Shown here: in pieces, positions 51,310 through 59,366 of the stretch
Position numbering within the stretch: the first letter of the stretch is position 1
Layout of the letters: every line of letters begins with the position of its first letter
Assembly (NCBI RefSeq): GCF_039534165.1
Contig: NZ_BAAAUX010000004.1
Span: 9,581-73,580 of the forward strand
Direction: 5' to 3'
From: Saccharopolyspora_D taberi
GTDB lineage: Bacteria > Actinomycetota > Actinomycetes > Mycobacteriales > Pseudonocardiaceae
DNA: 64,000 nt
Notes under the pieces: generated by a model
Seen by the model: the letters and a program-made list of their open reading frames with translations, nothing else
Told to the model about the DNA's origin: nothing
The model's database searches: none
Made by a program: the position numbers and the translations under genes

Positions 51310-51385
51310 CTGAACGGCACTCCACCCTGAACAGGCGTTCCACCCTGAACAGCAGGCCATCTGAACAGCAGTTCACCTGAACAGC
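51310..51385. repeat. Five short direct repeats upstream of the DsbA-like gene
   Basis: CTGAAC followed by a G-rich triplet occurs five times, starting at 51310, 51327, 51345, 51361 and 51377, with 16-18 base spacing. On the coding (minus) strand the unit reads GTTCAG, often followed by GGTGGA. They cover the leader directly before the start at 51291. Confidence 0.65.
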
Positions 51386-51484
51386 AAGCGGAATTGCCTC
51401 CGTTTTTCTGATGTTAACGGCAGCGGGGACGAAACCGCAAGCGCACGGCCGGACCCGCCCCACCCGCGGGGCGGGTCCGGAACG

Positions 51485-52342
51485 TCAGGACAGCCTGGCC
51501 AGCGGGGCGGCGAGGGCGGGCGCGTAACCGGCGAAGTCGCGCGCCTCCCGGCCGGTCAGCTCGGCCACCGCGGGGCTCACCTCTTCGGCGAGGCCCTGGC
51601 GGTAGGTGGCGTAGAGCTGCAACCGCGCCCGCACCGCCCACTCCGGGGCGCCCGAGGCGAGCATGCCCTTGCGCGCCTCCTCCTCCGGCACGTCCTCGAA
51701 ACCCACCGGAACGCCGACCGCGTCGGACAGGATGCGCGCGACCTCCGGGTAGCTCAGCGCGGCCGGACCGGTCAGGTCGTACCGCGCCTTGCCCTGGATC
51801 TCGCCGGTGAGCACCTCGGCCGCCACGGCCGCGATGTCGCGGGCGTCGATCCAGCTCACCCTGGCGTCGCCGACCGGCATCCGGATCGCGCCGAAGCGGG
51901 CGATCACCGGCAGCCACTGCCGCGAGTTCTGCATGAAACCGTTGCAGCGCAACATCACGTGCGACAGCCCGGACTGCTCCAGCGCGTGCTCGGCGACCTC
52001 GTGCTCCTCGTGGATGACCCCGGTCGCGGTCCCGATTCCCAGGGCCGAGACCTTGACCACCGCGGACACCCCGGCCCGCACCGCGGCGTCGATCACCCGC
52101 TGCTGGAGGGCGCCCTGCCGCGGGTGCAGCGGGGTCAGCAGGAACAGCGTCCGCACCCCTTCCAGCGCCGGCCTCAGCGTTTCCGGCTGCTCGAAGTCGG
52201 CGAGCACGGGGTCGGCCTGCCCGGCGACCGCCGCCGCGCCCCGCGCGTCGCGCACCAGCGCGCGGGGGCGGACGCGGCGGGCCGCGAGCTCGTCGAGCAG
52301 GTAGCGGCCCACGGTCCCGGTGGCACCGGTGATGGCGATCAT
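51485..52342 (-). CDS. NmrA-like NAD(P)-binding reductase
   Basis: The 285-residue product has the atypical SDR motif ITGATGTVGRYLLDELAARR and follows the NmrA/QorB pattern with SWIDARDIAAVAAEVL and YDLTGPAALSYPEVA. It lacks the classical YxxxK pair. It may be a reductase or redox-sensing protein. It follows the flavoenzyme gene by 14 bases, so the two form an operon within the cluster. The substrate is unknown. Confidence 0.82.
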   Translation of the reverse strand: MIAITGATGTVGRYLLDELAARRVRPRALVRDARGAAAVAGQADPVLADFEQPETLRPALEGVRTLFLLTPLHPRQGALQQRVIDAAVRAGVSAVVKVSALGIGTATGVIHEEHEVAEHALEQSGLSHVMLRCNGFMQNSRQWLPVIARFGAIRMPVGDARVSWIDARDIAAVAAEVLTGEIQGKARYDLTGPAALSYPEVARILSDAVGVPVGFEDVPEEEARKGMLASGAPEWAVRARLQLYATYRQGLAEEVSPAVAELTGREARDFAGYAPALAAPLARLS

Positions 52343-52356
52343 CTGGATACCTCCGA

Positions 52357-53550
52357 TCAGGCCGGCGCCGTCGCCGTGGCCTCGACGATCTCGGCGGGGA
52401 CGCGCTCGTGGACGGCGGCGTCGGCGATCTTCTCGCCGAGCACCGGCGCGAGCTTGAACAGGTTGTGGCCGGTCACCGCGGTCACCCCGCCGTTCTGCCA
52501 CACGCCGAAGGCGTCGCTGCCGCCGGGAAGCTTGGTCATCACGCACACCCGCACGCCGACCGGTTCCGGGTCGATGCCGGGCATCGCGCGCCGCACGTAC
52601 TCCGAGACCCGGCGCACGTGGTCCTCCATCGCCGAGCCCGGGGGCACCGCGCCGTTGCCGTCCATCGGGACGTCGACGCCGGTTCCGATCAGGCCGAAGA
52701 CGTAGCGGCCGGTGGTGCCGATCGGCGAACCGTAGACGGTCTCGCCGAAGGCCCCGCTCTTGTCGACCCAGCAGGGCTGGCTGTTGGCCAGGTGCTCGTT
52801 GCGGATGCGGTAGTGCGGGCGCGCGTGCAGCGCGCAGTTCAGCGGGATGTCGATCCCCACACCGGCGGCCAGCCGGGGAGTGTTGGTGCCCGCGGCGATC
52901 ACCACGTGCCGGGCCCGGATGATCTCGTCGGCGGTCTGCAGCTCCACGCCGTCGCCGTCGGCCGGGACGGTGACCGTGTGCACCTCGGTGGGCCGGATGC
53001 GGCCCGCGGTGAACCCGGTCAGCGCGTCGATGGTGTTGCGGGCCCGGATCGCGCCCGAGTCCGGGTCGTGCAGCAGCCTGCCCTCGACCGGCCCCAGCGC
53101 GCTGAACAGCTGGGCGCGCTCGGCGGGGGCGGCGAACCGGTGCGGGACGTCGTTGACCCGCAGGCCGTGCGCGTCCTCCTCCTCGAAGCCGAGGTACACC
53201 GTGCCCTCGTCGCCGACCAGGGTCTTGCCGCTGCGCCGCTCCCACTCCCGCCAGAGCACGCGGGAGTCGGCGGCGAGCTTCACGACGTGCGGGGAGTCGT
53301 GCCGCGTCCGGAAGGTCCGGCTCAGGCCACCGGACTGGCCCTGGCCGGGCTTGCGGTGGTCGAAGCAGACGACGTCGACGCCGCGGCGGATCAGCGCGTC
53401 CGTGACGGCCAGGCCGATCACACCGGCACCGATCACGGCCACGTCGATGTAGTGCCGTAGCGGGGTTGCGGTGCCTGCGCGACCGGCGTTGACGCCGTTG
53501 GTGGTGCCGTTGGTGCTGGTGGAGCTACTGCCCGAGAACGCCGCGGACAT
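52357..53550 (-). CDS. Sarcosine oxidase/N-methyltryptophan oxidase-like flavoenzyme
   Basis: The 397-residue product has the FAD motif VIGAGVIGLAVTDAL (GxGxxG at 41-46), then GGLSRTFRTRHDS as in monomeric sarcosine oxidase. Cys336 in GVRVCVMTK aligns with the cysteine that binds FAD covalently in that family. Such enzymes oxidise secondary amines or amino acids with oxygen. A serine-, threonine- and asparagine-rich stretch of 30 residues precedes the domain. ATG 53550 follows GAGAGGTCCCC. In this cluster it could oxidise an amine intermediate. Confidence 0.82.
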   Translation of the reverse strand: MSAAFSGSSSTSTNGTTNGVNAGRAGTATPLRHYIDVAVIGAGVIGLAVTDALIRRGVDVVCFDHRKPGQGQSGGLSRTFRTRHDSPHVVKLAADSRVLWREWERRSGKTLVGDEGTVYLGFEEEDAHGLRVNDVPHRFAAPAERAQLFSALGPVEGRLLHDPDSGAIRARNTIDALTGFTAGRIRPTEVHTVTVPADGDGVELQTADEIIRARHVVIAAGTNTPRLAAGVGIDIPLNCALHARPHYRIRNEHLANSQPCWVDKSGAFGETVYGSPIGTTGRYVFGLIGTGVDVPMDGNGAVPPGSAMEDHVRRVSEYVRRAMPGIDPEPVGVRVCVMTKLPGGSDAFGVWQNGGVTAVTGHNLFKLAPVLGEKIADAAVHERVPAEIVEATATAPA

Positions 53551-53718
53551 GGGGACCTCTCCCATCGTGAGATGTGTGTCTGTGTCTGCTCGGCGGATGG
53601 CGATTCCGGGCACGCCGAATGCCCGGGCACGGGTCTCTTCCGTGGTGGGTCACCGCTGGGAGGCGTCACCGGGCGCGGGGAGCCGCAGGCCGGGTGCGCG
53701 GGAATGCGCAGCGGTCGA

Positions 53719-53814
53719 CCAGACGCGTCTGGCCGGTGGTCCGGCCGCGGGCCGGACCACCGAGGTGGTTCACCGGTTCGCGGGTGCGCGAGCTGGACGC
53801 CCGCGCACCCGCGA
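53719..53814 (-). terminator. Palindrome and two strong hairpins between VOC and flavoenzyme genes
   Basis: TCGCGGGTGCGCG (53778-53790) with CGCGCACCCGCGA (53802-53814) lies 11 bases behind the VOC stop and is its likely terminator. GGTGGTCCGGCC (53735-53746) with GGCCGGACCACC (53750-53761) forms a second stem. CCAGACGCGTCTGG (53719-53732) is a perfect palindrome that could also be an operator of the flavoenzyme gene. Confidence 0.6.
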
Positions 53815-53824
53815 GCTCAGATGT

Positions 53825-54202
53825 TCACTCGGGCTGGCCCTCGTAGATGGTGATCTGGTAGCCGTCGAAGGGGTCGCGGAAGATGAACTCACGACCGCAG
53901 GAGCCGTCGCAGATCGGCTTGGTGATCTCGACACCGGCCGCGGCGATCTCGGCGACCAGCTTGTCCGGGTCCTCCGCCTTGATCCAGATCACCACGCCGT
54001 GGCCGAGCTGGCTGACGATCGACAGGTCGTCGGTCGCCTGGCGCAGCGCGATCTTGATGGGCTTGGCGCCCAGCACCGCGGCGTTGGGGATCTTGGACTC
54101 GACCTGGGTGAAACCGACGGTTTCGGTGTAGAAGCGCCGCGACCGCTCCAGATCGCTGACCTGCAGGGTCAGGAAGTCCGGTCCGACAACGTTCGTCGAC
54201 AT
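53825..54202 (-). CDS. VOC (glyoxalase/dioxygenase-fold) family protein
   Basis: The 125-residue protein has the vicinal oxygen chelate pattern: DFLTLQVSDLERSRRFYTE at the start, GHGVVIWIKAEDPDKLVAEI in the middle and FIFRDPFDGYQITIYEGQP at the end. Metal ligands of glyoxalase are only partly conserved. It may be an isomerase, a binding or resistance protein, or a dioxygenase in the cluster. It is divergent from the aspartate kinase gene. Confidence 0.82.
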   Translation of the reverse strand: MSTNVVGPDFLTLQVSDLERSRRFYTETVGFTQVESKIPNAAVLGAKPIKIALRQATDDLSIVSQLGHGVVIWIKAEDPDKLVAEIAAAGVEITKPICDGSCGREFIFRDPFDGYQITIYEGQPE

Positions 54203-54280
54203 GTGCCATCTCCTCGGTAGGGTGCGGTGGCGTTTCACCTCTTGCGGATGCCGAATCTTCCGGATCGGCACGCGACGGGC

Positions 54281-54294
54281 ATCACGTGTTCGCG
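54281..54294. promoter_or_regulatory. Half site of the cluster operator near the VOC gene
   Basis: ATCACGTGTTCGCG differs at only one base from the left part of the perfect site at 54508 (ATCACGTGTCCGCG) but lacks the right arm. It lies about 80 bases before the VOC start. Confidence 0.35.
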
Positions 54295-54507
54295 CCAGTT
54301 GTGGCTCTTCTTCTCCCCCGGCCCCGGTCCGCGGGCCCGGACGGCGCGCGGTGATCACCGGCTGAAGCGTCCGTTCGGCGGAGTTCGATGGGATTTTCGG
54401 AGTGCGTCCCGGACCGGCGCCCACGAAGTCCTCTTTGGACAACCACGGCGGGCGCGACCGCCACCCCGACCGGTCCCGGACGGCGCAGACCGGGCAATCC
54501 GGCAAGA

Positions 54508-54525
54508 ATCACGTGTCCGCGTGAT
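54508..54525. promoter_or_regulatory. Cluster operator before the aspartate kinase gene
   Basis: ATCACG-TGTCCG-CGTGAT is a perfect inverted repeat 119 bases upstream of the start at 54644. A possible -10 box TACAAAT lies at 54547-54553, which would place the site on the -35 region, as for an activator. Confidence 0.6.
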
Positions 54526-54643
54526 CCGCCGCGCCTCGCGGATGGGTACAAATCTTCCCCAGGACCTCCCACCTCTGCCACGGCAGACGGTCGAAGAAAG
54601 ATCGTCCGCACTCCCCAACGAGTCCACTGTGGAGAGAAGAAGC

Positions 54644-55915
54644 ATGTCCGACTGGACAGAACTCGTGGTCCACAAGTACGGCGGGACCTCGCTGACAAGC
54701 ACCCAGCACGTGCAGCGCGCTGCGGCCCAGCTCGACCGCGCCCAACGCGGCGGACGACCCGTGGTCGCGGTCGTCTCCGCGCGCGGGAAGACAACCGACG
54801 AACTGCTGGCCGAGGCCGCGGCGATCGGCACCCGGCCCAGCGACGCCGGGCCGGGCTGGGACCGCGAGATCGACCAGCTCCTGGCGTGCGGCGAGAACTC
54901 GTCGGCCGCCCTGCTGGCGCTCGCGCTGCGCTCGCGCGGGGTCCCGACGGTGTCGCTGAGCGGCCCGCAGGCCGGGATCACCACCTCGGGGCGGCACGGC
55001 GCGGGCACCATCAACGCGATCGACCCGTCCCGCATCGGCGGCCTGCTCCGCGACGGCAACGTCGCCGTGGTCTCGGGTTTCCAGGCCGCGAACCGGGCGG
55101 GCGACGTGGTGACCCTGGGCCGCGGCGGCTCCGACACCACGGCGGTCGCGATCGCCGCGGAGTTCGGCGGCCAGTGCGACATCTTCACCGACGTCGACGG
55201 GGTGCACACGGCGGATCCCCGGCACATCCCCGACGCCGGGATCCTCGCGGCCGTGGACAGCCGGGTGATGGCCGAGATGGCGTTCGCGGGTGCGCGCGTC
55301 CTGCACTCCCGCGCAGCGGCACTGGCCGCCGCGAAGAAGCTGCGGCTGCGCATCCGCAACTCGGGGACCGACGCCATAGGAACGACCATCGTGGAACGGA
55401 GTGATCACATGCCCGAGAACGCCAGCTTCGTCACGGCCGTGGTGCACGACCTCGACACCGCCGCGATGACGATCCGCTGCCCCGCGTCGAACGACTCGCT
55501 GACCACCGACGTGTTCGCGGTGCTGGCGCGGGAGAACATCAGCACCGACCTGGTGCACGTGGCCGACTCCGACCCGGGCGACGTGGTCATGCGGTTCAGC
55601 CTCAAGCGCAGCGAGCTGCCCATCGCGCGGGCCGCGCTCCAGGAGCTGTTCTACGGCAAGGACAGCATCGTGCACGTCGTGGACCGGGTGGCCAAGGTGT
55701 CCCTGGTCGGCGCCGGGCTGCTCAACCGTCCGGACAGCACCGCGCTGATGCTGACCACCCTCAGCGCCAACGCGATCCGCAGCAGCTGGGTCTACACCGG
55801 CCAGACCCGCACCTCGGTGCTGGTGCCGGAGGACCGCGCGCTGGACGCGGTCGCCCTGCTGCACAGCGCTTTCGAACTGGGCCGGCCAGAACCCGAGCTC
55901 GTGGTGCCGGTCTGA
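54644..55915 (+). CDS. Aspartate kinase of the biosynthetic cluster
   Basis: The 423-residue product has the kinase motif VHKYGGTSL near the N-terminus, LGRGGSDTTAVAIA and FTDVDGVHTADPR, followed by ACT domains (around AMTIRCPASNDSL and KVSLVGAGLLNRPDSTALM). It phosphorylates aspartate on the way to aspartate semialdehyde, a substrate of the next gene's product. Its place in the cluster suggests a dedicated enzyme, perhaps with altered feedback control. ATG 54644 follows GGAGAGAAGAAGC. Three genes seem to share its transcript. Confidence 0.9.
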   Translation: MSDWTELVVHKYGGTSLTSTQHVQRAAAQLDRAQRGGRPVVAVVSARGKTTDELLAEAAAIGTRPSDAGPGWDREIDQLLACGENSSAALLALALRSRGVPTVSLSGPQAGITTSGRHGAGTINAIDPSRIGGLLRDGNVAVVSGFQAANRAGDVVTLGRGGSDTTAVAIAAEFGGQCDIFTDVDGVHTADPRHIPDAGILAAVDSRVMAEMAFAGARVLHSRAAALAAAKKLRLRIRNSGTDAIGTTIVERSDHMPENASFVTAVVHDLDTAAMTIRCPASNDSLTTDVFAVLARENISTDLVHVADSDPGDVVMRFSLKRSELPIARAALQELFYGKDSIVHVVDRVAKVSLVGAGLLNRPDSTALMLTTLSANAIRSSWVYTGQTRTSVLVPEDRALDAVALLHSAFELGRPEPELVVPV

Positions 55916-55955
55916 CACTCCCGGTCGATCTCCTCGATTGAGGAAGGAGCAAGCC

Positions 55956-56768
55956 TTGTCCACGCGATCCTTCGGTGCCGACATGCGCCTACGGCGGCTG
56001 GACCGCCACAACGACGGCAAGCTGTTCGTCGTCCCGCTGGACCACTCCGTCGCCGACGGTCCCCTGGTTCCCCGGACCGGCCTGGACCCGCTGGTCGGTC
56101 AGCTGGCGGGCAGCGGGGTCGACGCGATCGTGCTGCACCGCGGCACGTTGCGCCACGTCGACCGCGGCTGGTTCGCGGGGATGTCGCTCATCCTGCACCT
56201 GTCCGCCAGCACCGCGCACGCACCCGATCCCAACGCCAAGTACCTGGTCTCCAGCGTCGAGTCCGCGCTGCGCCTGGGTGCGGACGCGGTCAGCGTGCAC
56301 GTCAACATGGGCGCCGAGTCGGAGCGCGAGCAGATCGCCGACTTCGCGCTGGTCTCCGACGCGTGCGAGCGCTGGAACATGCCGCTGATGGCGATGATCT
56401 ACCCGCGCGGTCCCAAGATCTCCGACCCGCGGGCCGCCGAGCACGTCGCCCACGCCGCCAGCCTGGGTGCCGACCTCGGCGCCGACATCGTCAAGACCGT
56501 CGCGGCCAACCGCAACGACGAGATGGCAGACATCGTCCGCGGTTGCCCGATCCCGATCGTCGCCGCCGGCGGGCCCCGCCTGCCCGAGCCGGGGGCGCTG
56601 GACAACTACGTGCGCGGCCTGATGGACGCCGGAGCCGCCGGTGTCGCGATGGGGCGCAACGTCTTCCAGGCGCCGGACCCCGGTGCCACGGCGCGGCGGC
56701 TGGCCGCGCTGATCCACCCGGCGCGGGTGTTCGATCCCGCGCCGGAGCTCGAACTCTCCGCTCGGTGA
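55956..56768 (+). CDS. GriI-like aldolase (2-amino-3,7-dideoxy-heptulosonate synthase family)
   Basis: The 270-residue protein belongs to the DhnA/FBA-I aldolase group. It shows PLDHSVADGP (26-35), MIYPRGPK and the Schiff-base lysine Lys180 in ADIVKTVAAN, plus GRNVFQAPDP. GriI of grixazone biosynthesis joins aspartate semialdehyde with dihydroxyacetone phosphate; archaeal homologues make the dehydroquinate precursor. The pairing with the next gene points to an aminohydroxybenzoate. Translation starts at TTG 55956 behind AGGAAGGAGC, a strong site that supports this codon. Confidence 0.88.
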   Translation: MSTRSFGADMRLRRLDRHNDGKLFVVPLDHSVADGPLVPRTGLDPLVGQLAGSGVDAIVLHRGTLRHVDRGWFAGMSLILHLSASTAHAPDPNAKYLVSSVESALRLGADAVSVHVNMGAESEREQIADFALVSDACERWNMPLMAMIYPRGPKISDPRAAEHVAHAASLGADLGADIVKTVAANRNDEMADIVRGCPIPIVAAGGPRLPEPGALDNYVRGLMDAGAAGVAMGRNVFQAPDPGATARRLAALIHPARVFDPAPELELSAR

Positions 56769-56811
56769 CGGTTCCCACCAGATTTGCCCAAAGAAAAAGG
56801 AGTGAACACCG

Positions 56812-57915
56812 GTGAAGCTCTGCTGGCTTGACATCCGCAACCTCCCCGAAGCGCTGAAGACGGCCGTCCTGGAAGAAGCCGTGCACCAGCGGCTGGAAGG
56901 TGTGGTGGCCGCCGACCCGGCCGACTTCGAGTCGCTGCCCCCGACCGTGCGCCGGATCCTGCTGCCCAACGGCGACCTGCCTGCGGACTTCGGAGCCGCG
57001 GACGTCGTGGTGGTCGACCCCGACCGCCACGGCGAGCCCGCCGAACTCGCGGCCAAGCACCCGTCGGTCGAGTTCGGCCGGTTCGTCGAGATCATCGACG
57101 CGCCGACGCTGGAGCTGGCCTGCCAGGCGGCCCGCACCGAGAAGTGGAGCGTGCTGCTGTTCCGCGACCCCACCAAGATCCCGCTGGAGATCGTCATCGC
57201 GGCGGCGGCCCGGTCCACCGGCAGCATCATCACGATCGCCGAGGACGTCGAGGAGGCCGAGATCATCTTCGGTGTGCTCGAACTCGGCTCGGACGGCGTC
57301 ATGATGGCGCCGCGCAAGGTCGGCGACGCCACCGAGCTGCGCGCCGCCTCGGCCACCCAGACCCCGGGTCTGGAACTGGTCGAGCTGGAGGTCACCGCGA
57401 CCGCGCACGTCGGCATGGGCGAGCGGGCGTGCGTCGACACCGCCACCCACTTCGCCGAGGACGAGGGCCTGCTGATCGGCTCGCACTCCAAGGGCATGAT
57501 CCTGTGCGTCAGCGAGACCCACCCGCTGCCGTACATGCCGACCCGGCCGTTCCGGGTCAACGCGGGTGCGATCCACTCCTACACCCTGGGCCAGGACGAC
57601 CGCACGAACTACCTCAGCGAGCTGCACGCGGGCAGCAAGGTGATGGCGGTCAACACCAAGGGCCAGACCCGGATGGTGACGGTGGGCCGGGTCAAGATCG
57701 AGACCCGTCCGCTGATCTCGATCGACGCCGTCGCCCCCGACGGCACCACGGTGAACCTGATCCTGCAGGACGACTGGCACGTCCGGGTCCTCGGACCGGG
57801 CGCGGTGGTGCTCAACAGCACCGAGCTGCGCCCCGGCGACCGCGTCCTGGGCTACCTGCCCAGCGAGGACCGGCACGTGGGCTACCCGATCAACGAGTAC
57901 TGCCTGGAGAAGTGA
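56812..57915 (+). CDS. GriH-like 3-dehydroquinate synthase II family enzyme
   Basis: The 367-residue product is of the archaeal-type dehydroquinate synthase II family: WLDIRNLPEALKTAVLEEAV at the start, IAEDVEEAEIIFGVLELGSDG in the middle and YLSELHAGSKVMAVNTKGQT near the end. GriH turns the GriI product into 3-amino-4-hydroxybenzoate. It starts at GTG 56812 after AAAAAGGAG. The GriI-GriH pair plus aspartate kinase in one operon makes an aminohydroxybenzoate route likely; the exact acid is inferred. Confidence 0.9.
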   Translation: MKLCWLDIRNLPEALKTAVLEEAVHQRLEGVVAADPADFESLPPTVRRILLPNGDLPADFGAADVVVVDPDRHGEPAELAAKHPSVEFGRFVEIIDAPTLELACQAARTEKWSVLLFRDPTKIPLEIVIAAAARSTGSIITIAEDVEEAEIIFGVLELGSDGVMMAPRKVGDATELRAASATQTPGLELVELEVTATAHVGMGERACVDTATHFAEDEGLLIGSHSKGMILCVSETHPLPYMPTRPFRVNAGAIHSYTLGQDDRTNYLSELHAGSKVMAVNTKGQTRMVTVGRVKIETRPLISIDAVAPDGTTVNLILQDDWHVRVLGPGAVVLNSTELRPGDRVLGYLPSEDRHVGYPINEYCLEK

Positions 57916-57920
57916 CCCAC

Positions 57921-57959
57921 CGCGACTGCGGCGGCTCGGCAGGGGCCGCCGCAGTCGCG
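57921..57959 (+). terminator. Terminator hairpin after the GriH-like gene
   Basis: CGCGACTGCGGCGGC (57921-57935) and GCCGCCGCAGTCGCG (57945-57959) form a perfect 15-base stem with a 9-base loop. Confidence 0.7.
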
Positions 57960-58059
57960 TTGGTCGTCCGAGCCGCGCGGGTGCGCGGCTCCGCTGTGCG
58001 CGTCGCCGCGGCGGCGCGGTTTTCCCGAGCATCGGCGCTGTTGTGAGTGAGGTTCAGCC

Positions 58060-59262
58060 GTGAGTGAGATCAACCGCAGGTTGTTCACGAGTGAGTCGGT
58101 GACCGAAGGTCACCCGGACAAGATGTGCGACGCGATCAGCGACTCCGTCCTGGACGAGCTGCTGCGGCAGGACCCGCGCTCGCGGGTCGCGGTGGAGACG
58201 TTGGTGACGACCGGCCAGGTGCACGTGGCCGGTGAGGTGACCACGCAGGCGTATGCCGACATTCCCGGGATCGTGCGGCAGAAGATCCTGGAGATCGGTT
58301 ACGACTCCTCGGTCAAGGGCTTCGACGGTGCTTCGTGCGGCGTCAACGTCGCGATCGGCGCGCAGTCGCCGGACATCGGCCAGGGCGTGGACACCGCGCA
58401 CGAGAGCCGGGTCGAGGGTGTCATCGACGAGATCGCCAAGCAGGGTGCTGGTGACCAGGGTCTGATGTTCGGCTACGCGTGCACGGACACCGACGAGCTG
58501 GCGCCGTTGCCGATCACGCTGGCACACCGGTTGTCGCGCCGGCTGACCGAGGTGCGCAAGAACGGCACGCTGCCGTACCTGCGGGCCGACGGCAAGACCC
58601 AGGTGACCATCGAGTACGCGGGCGACCAGCCGGTGCGGTTGGACACCGTGGTGCTGTCGACCCAGCACGCCGAGGACATCGACCTCGAAACCACGCTGTC
58701 CGGCGACATCCGCAGCCACGTCATCGAGCCGGAGCTGGAGCGGGTCGGGCTGGACACCTCCGGCCTGCGGTTGCTGGTCAACCCGACCGGCCGCTTCGTC
58801 GTCGGTGGTCCGATGGGTGACGCGGGCCTGACCGGGCGGAAGATCATCGTCGACACCTACGGCGGCATGGCCCGCCACGGTGGTGGCGCGTTCTCCGGCA
58901 AGGACCCGTCGAAGGTGGACCGGTCGGCCGCGTACGCGACGCGCTGGGTTGCGAAGAACGCCGTGGCGGCGGGGCTCGCCGACCGCATCGAGGTGCAGGT
59001 CGCGTACGCGATCGGCAAGGCGGCTCCGGTGGGTCTGTTCGTGGAGACCTTCGGCACGGAGAACGTCGACCCGGTCAAGATCCAGGCCGCGATCAACGAG
59101 GTCTTCGACCTGCGTCCGGCCGCGATCATCCGCGACCTGGACCTGCTCCGGCCGATCTACGCGCAGACGGCGGCCTACGGCCACTTCGGCCGCAGCGACG
59201 TCGACCTGCCGTGGGAGCGCACCGACCGCGCCGCAGCGCTCAAGAGCGCAGCCGGCGCCTGA
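58060..59262 (+). CDS. metK: S-adenosylmethionine synthetase
   Basis: The 400-residue enzyme has all family motifs: EGHPDKMCDAISDSVLD, GYDSSVKGFDGASCGVNV, GAGDQGLMFGYA and GGGAFSGKDPSKVDRS. It makes SAM from methionine and ATP. It starts at GTG 58060. Its place after the GriI/GriH pair and before adenosine kinase and methionine synthase suggests a cluster-specific supply of methyl donor; the housekeeping copy should be elsewhere in the genome. Confidence 0.94.
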   Translation: MSEINRRLFTSESVTEGHPDKMCDAISDSVLDELLRQDPRSRVAVETLVTTGQVHVAGEVTTQAYADIPGIVRQKILEIGYDSSVKGFDGASCGVNVAIGAQSPDIGQGVDTAHESRVEGVIDEIAKQGAGDQGLMFGYACTDTDELAPLPITLAHRLSRRLTEVRKNGTLPYLRADGKTQVTIEYAGDQPVRLDTVVLSTQHAEDIDLETTLSGDIRSHVIEPELERVGLDTSGLRLLVNPTGRFVVGGPMGDAGLTGRKIIVDTYGGMARHGGGAFSGKDPSKVDRSAAYATRWVAKNAVAAGLADRIEVQVAYAIGKAAPVGLFVETFGTENVDPVKIQAAINEVFDLRPAAIIRDLDLLRPIYAQTAAYGHFGRSDVDLPWERTDRAAALKSAAGA

Positions 59263-59269
59263 AGTTCAG

Positions 59270-59320
59270 ACCGCATCGGACCGCGAAGCGCGAACAGCGC
59301 GCTCCGCGGTCCGATGCGGT
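59270..59320 (+). terminator. Long hairpin between metK and the adenosine kinase gene
   Basis: ACCGCATCGGACCGCG (59270-59285) and CGCGGTCCGATGCGGT (59305-59320) form a perfect 16-base stem; the loop has another small GC stem. It may end the metK transcript or protect or cleave the RNA between the cistrons. Confidence 0.6.
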
Positions 59321-59321
59321 G

Positions 59322-59339
59322 ATCACGACGGATCGTGGA
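59322..59339. promoter_or_regulatory. Near match to the cluster operator before adenosine kinase
   Basis: ATCACG-ACGGAT-CGTGGA has a perfect left arm and spacing and matches the right arm at the first four positions. It lies 27 bases before the start at 59367, right after the hairpin. Confidence 0.4.
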
Positions 59340-59366
59340 CCTCCCGGGGACGAAGGAGCAACAGCA

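Noticed and set aside
51292..51360. Upstream start for the DsbA-like gene that would translate the repeats
   Set aside because: It would add a Cys-Ser-Gly-Trp repeat peptide with no family counterpart, and ATG 51291 has its own GAGG site.
51310..51385. CRISPR array
   Set aside because: The repeats are only 6-9 bases with 16-18 base spacing and no cas genes are present.
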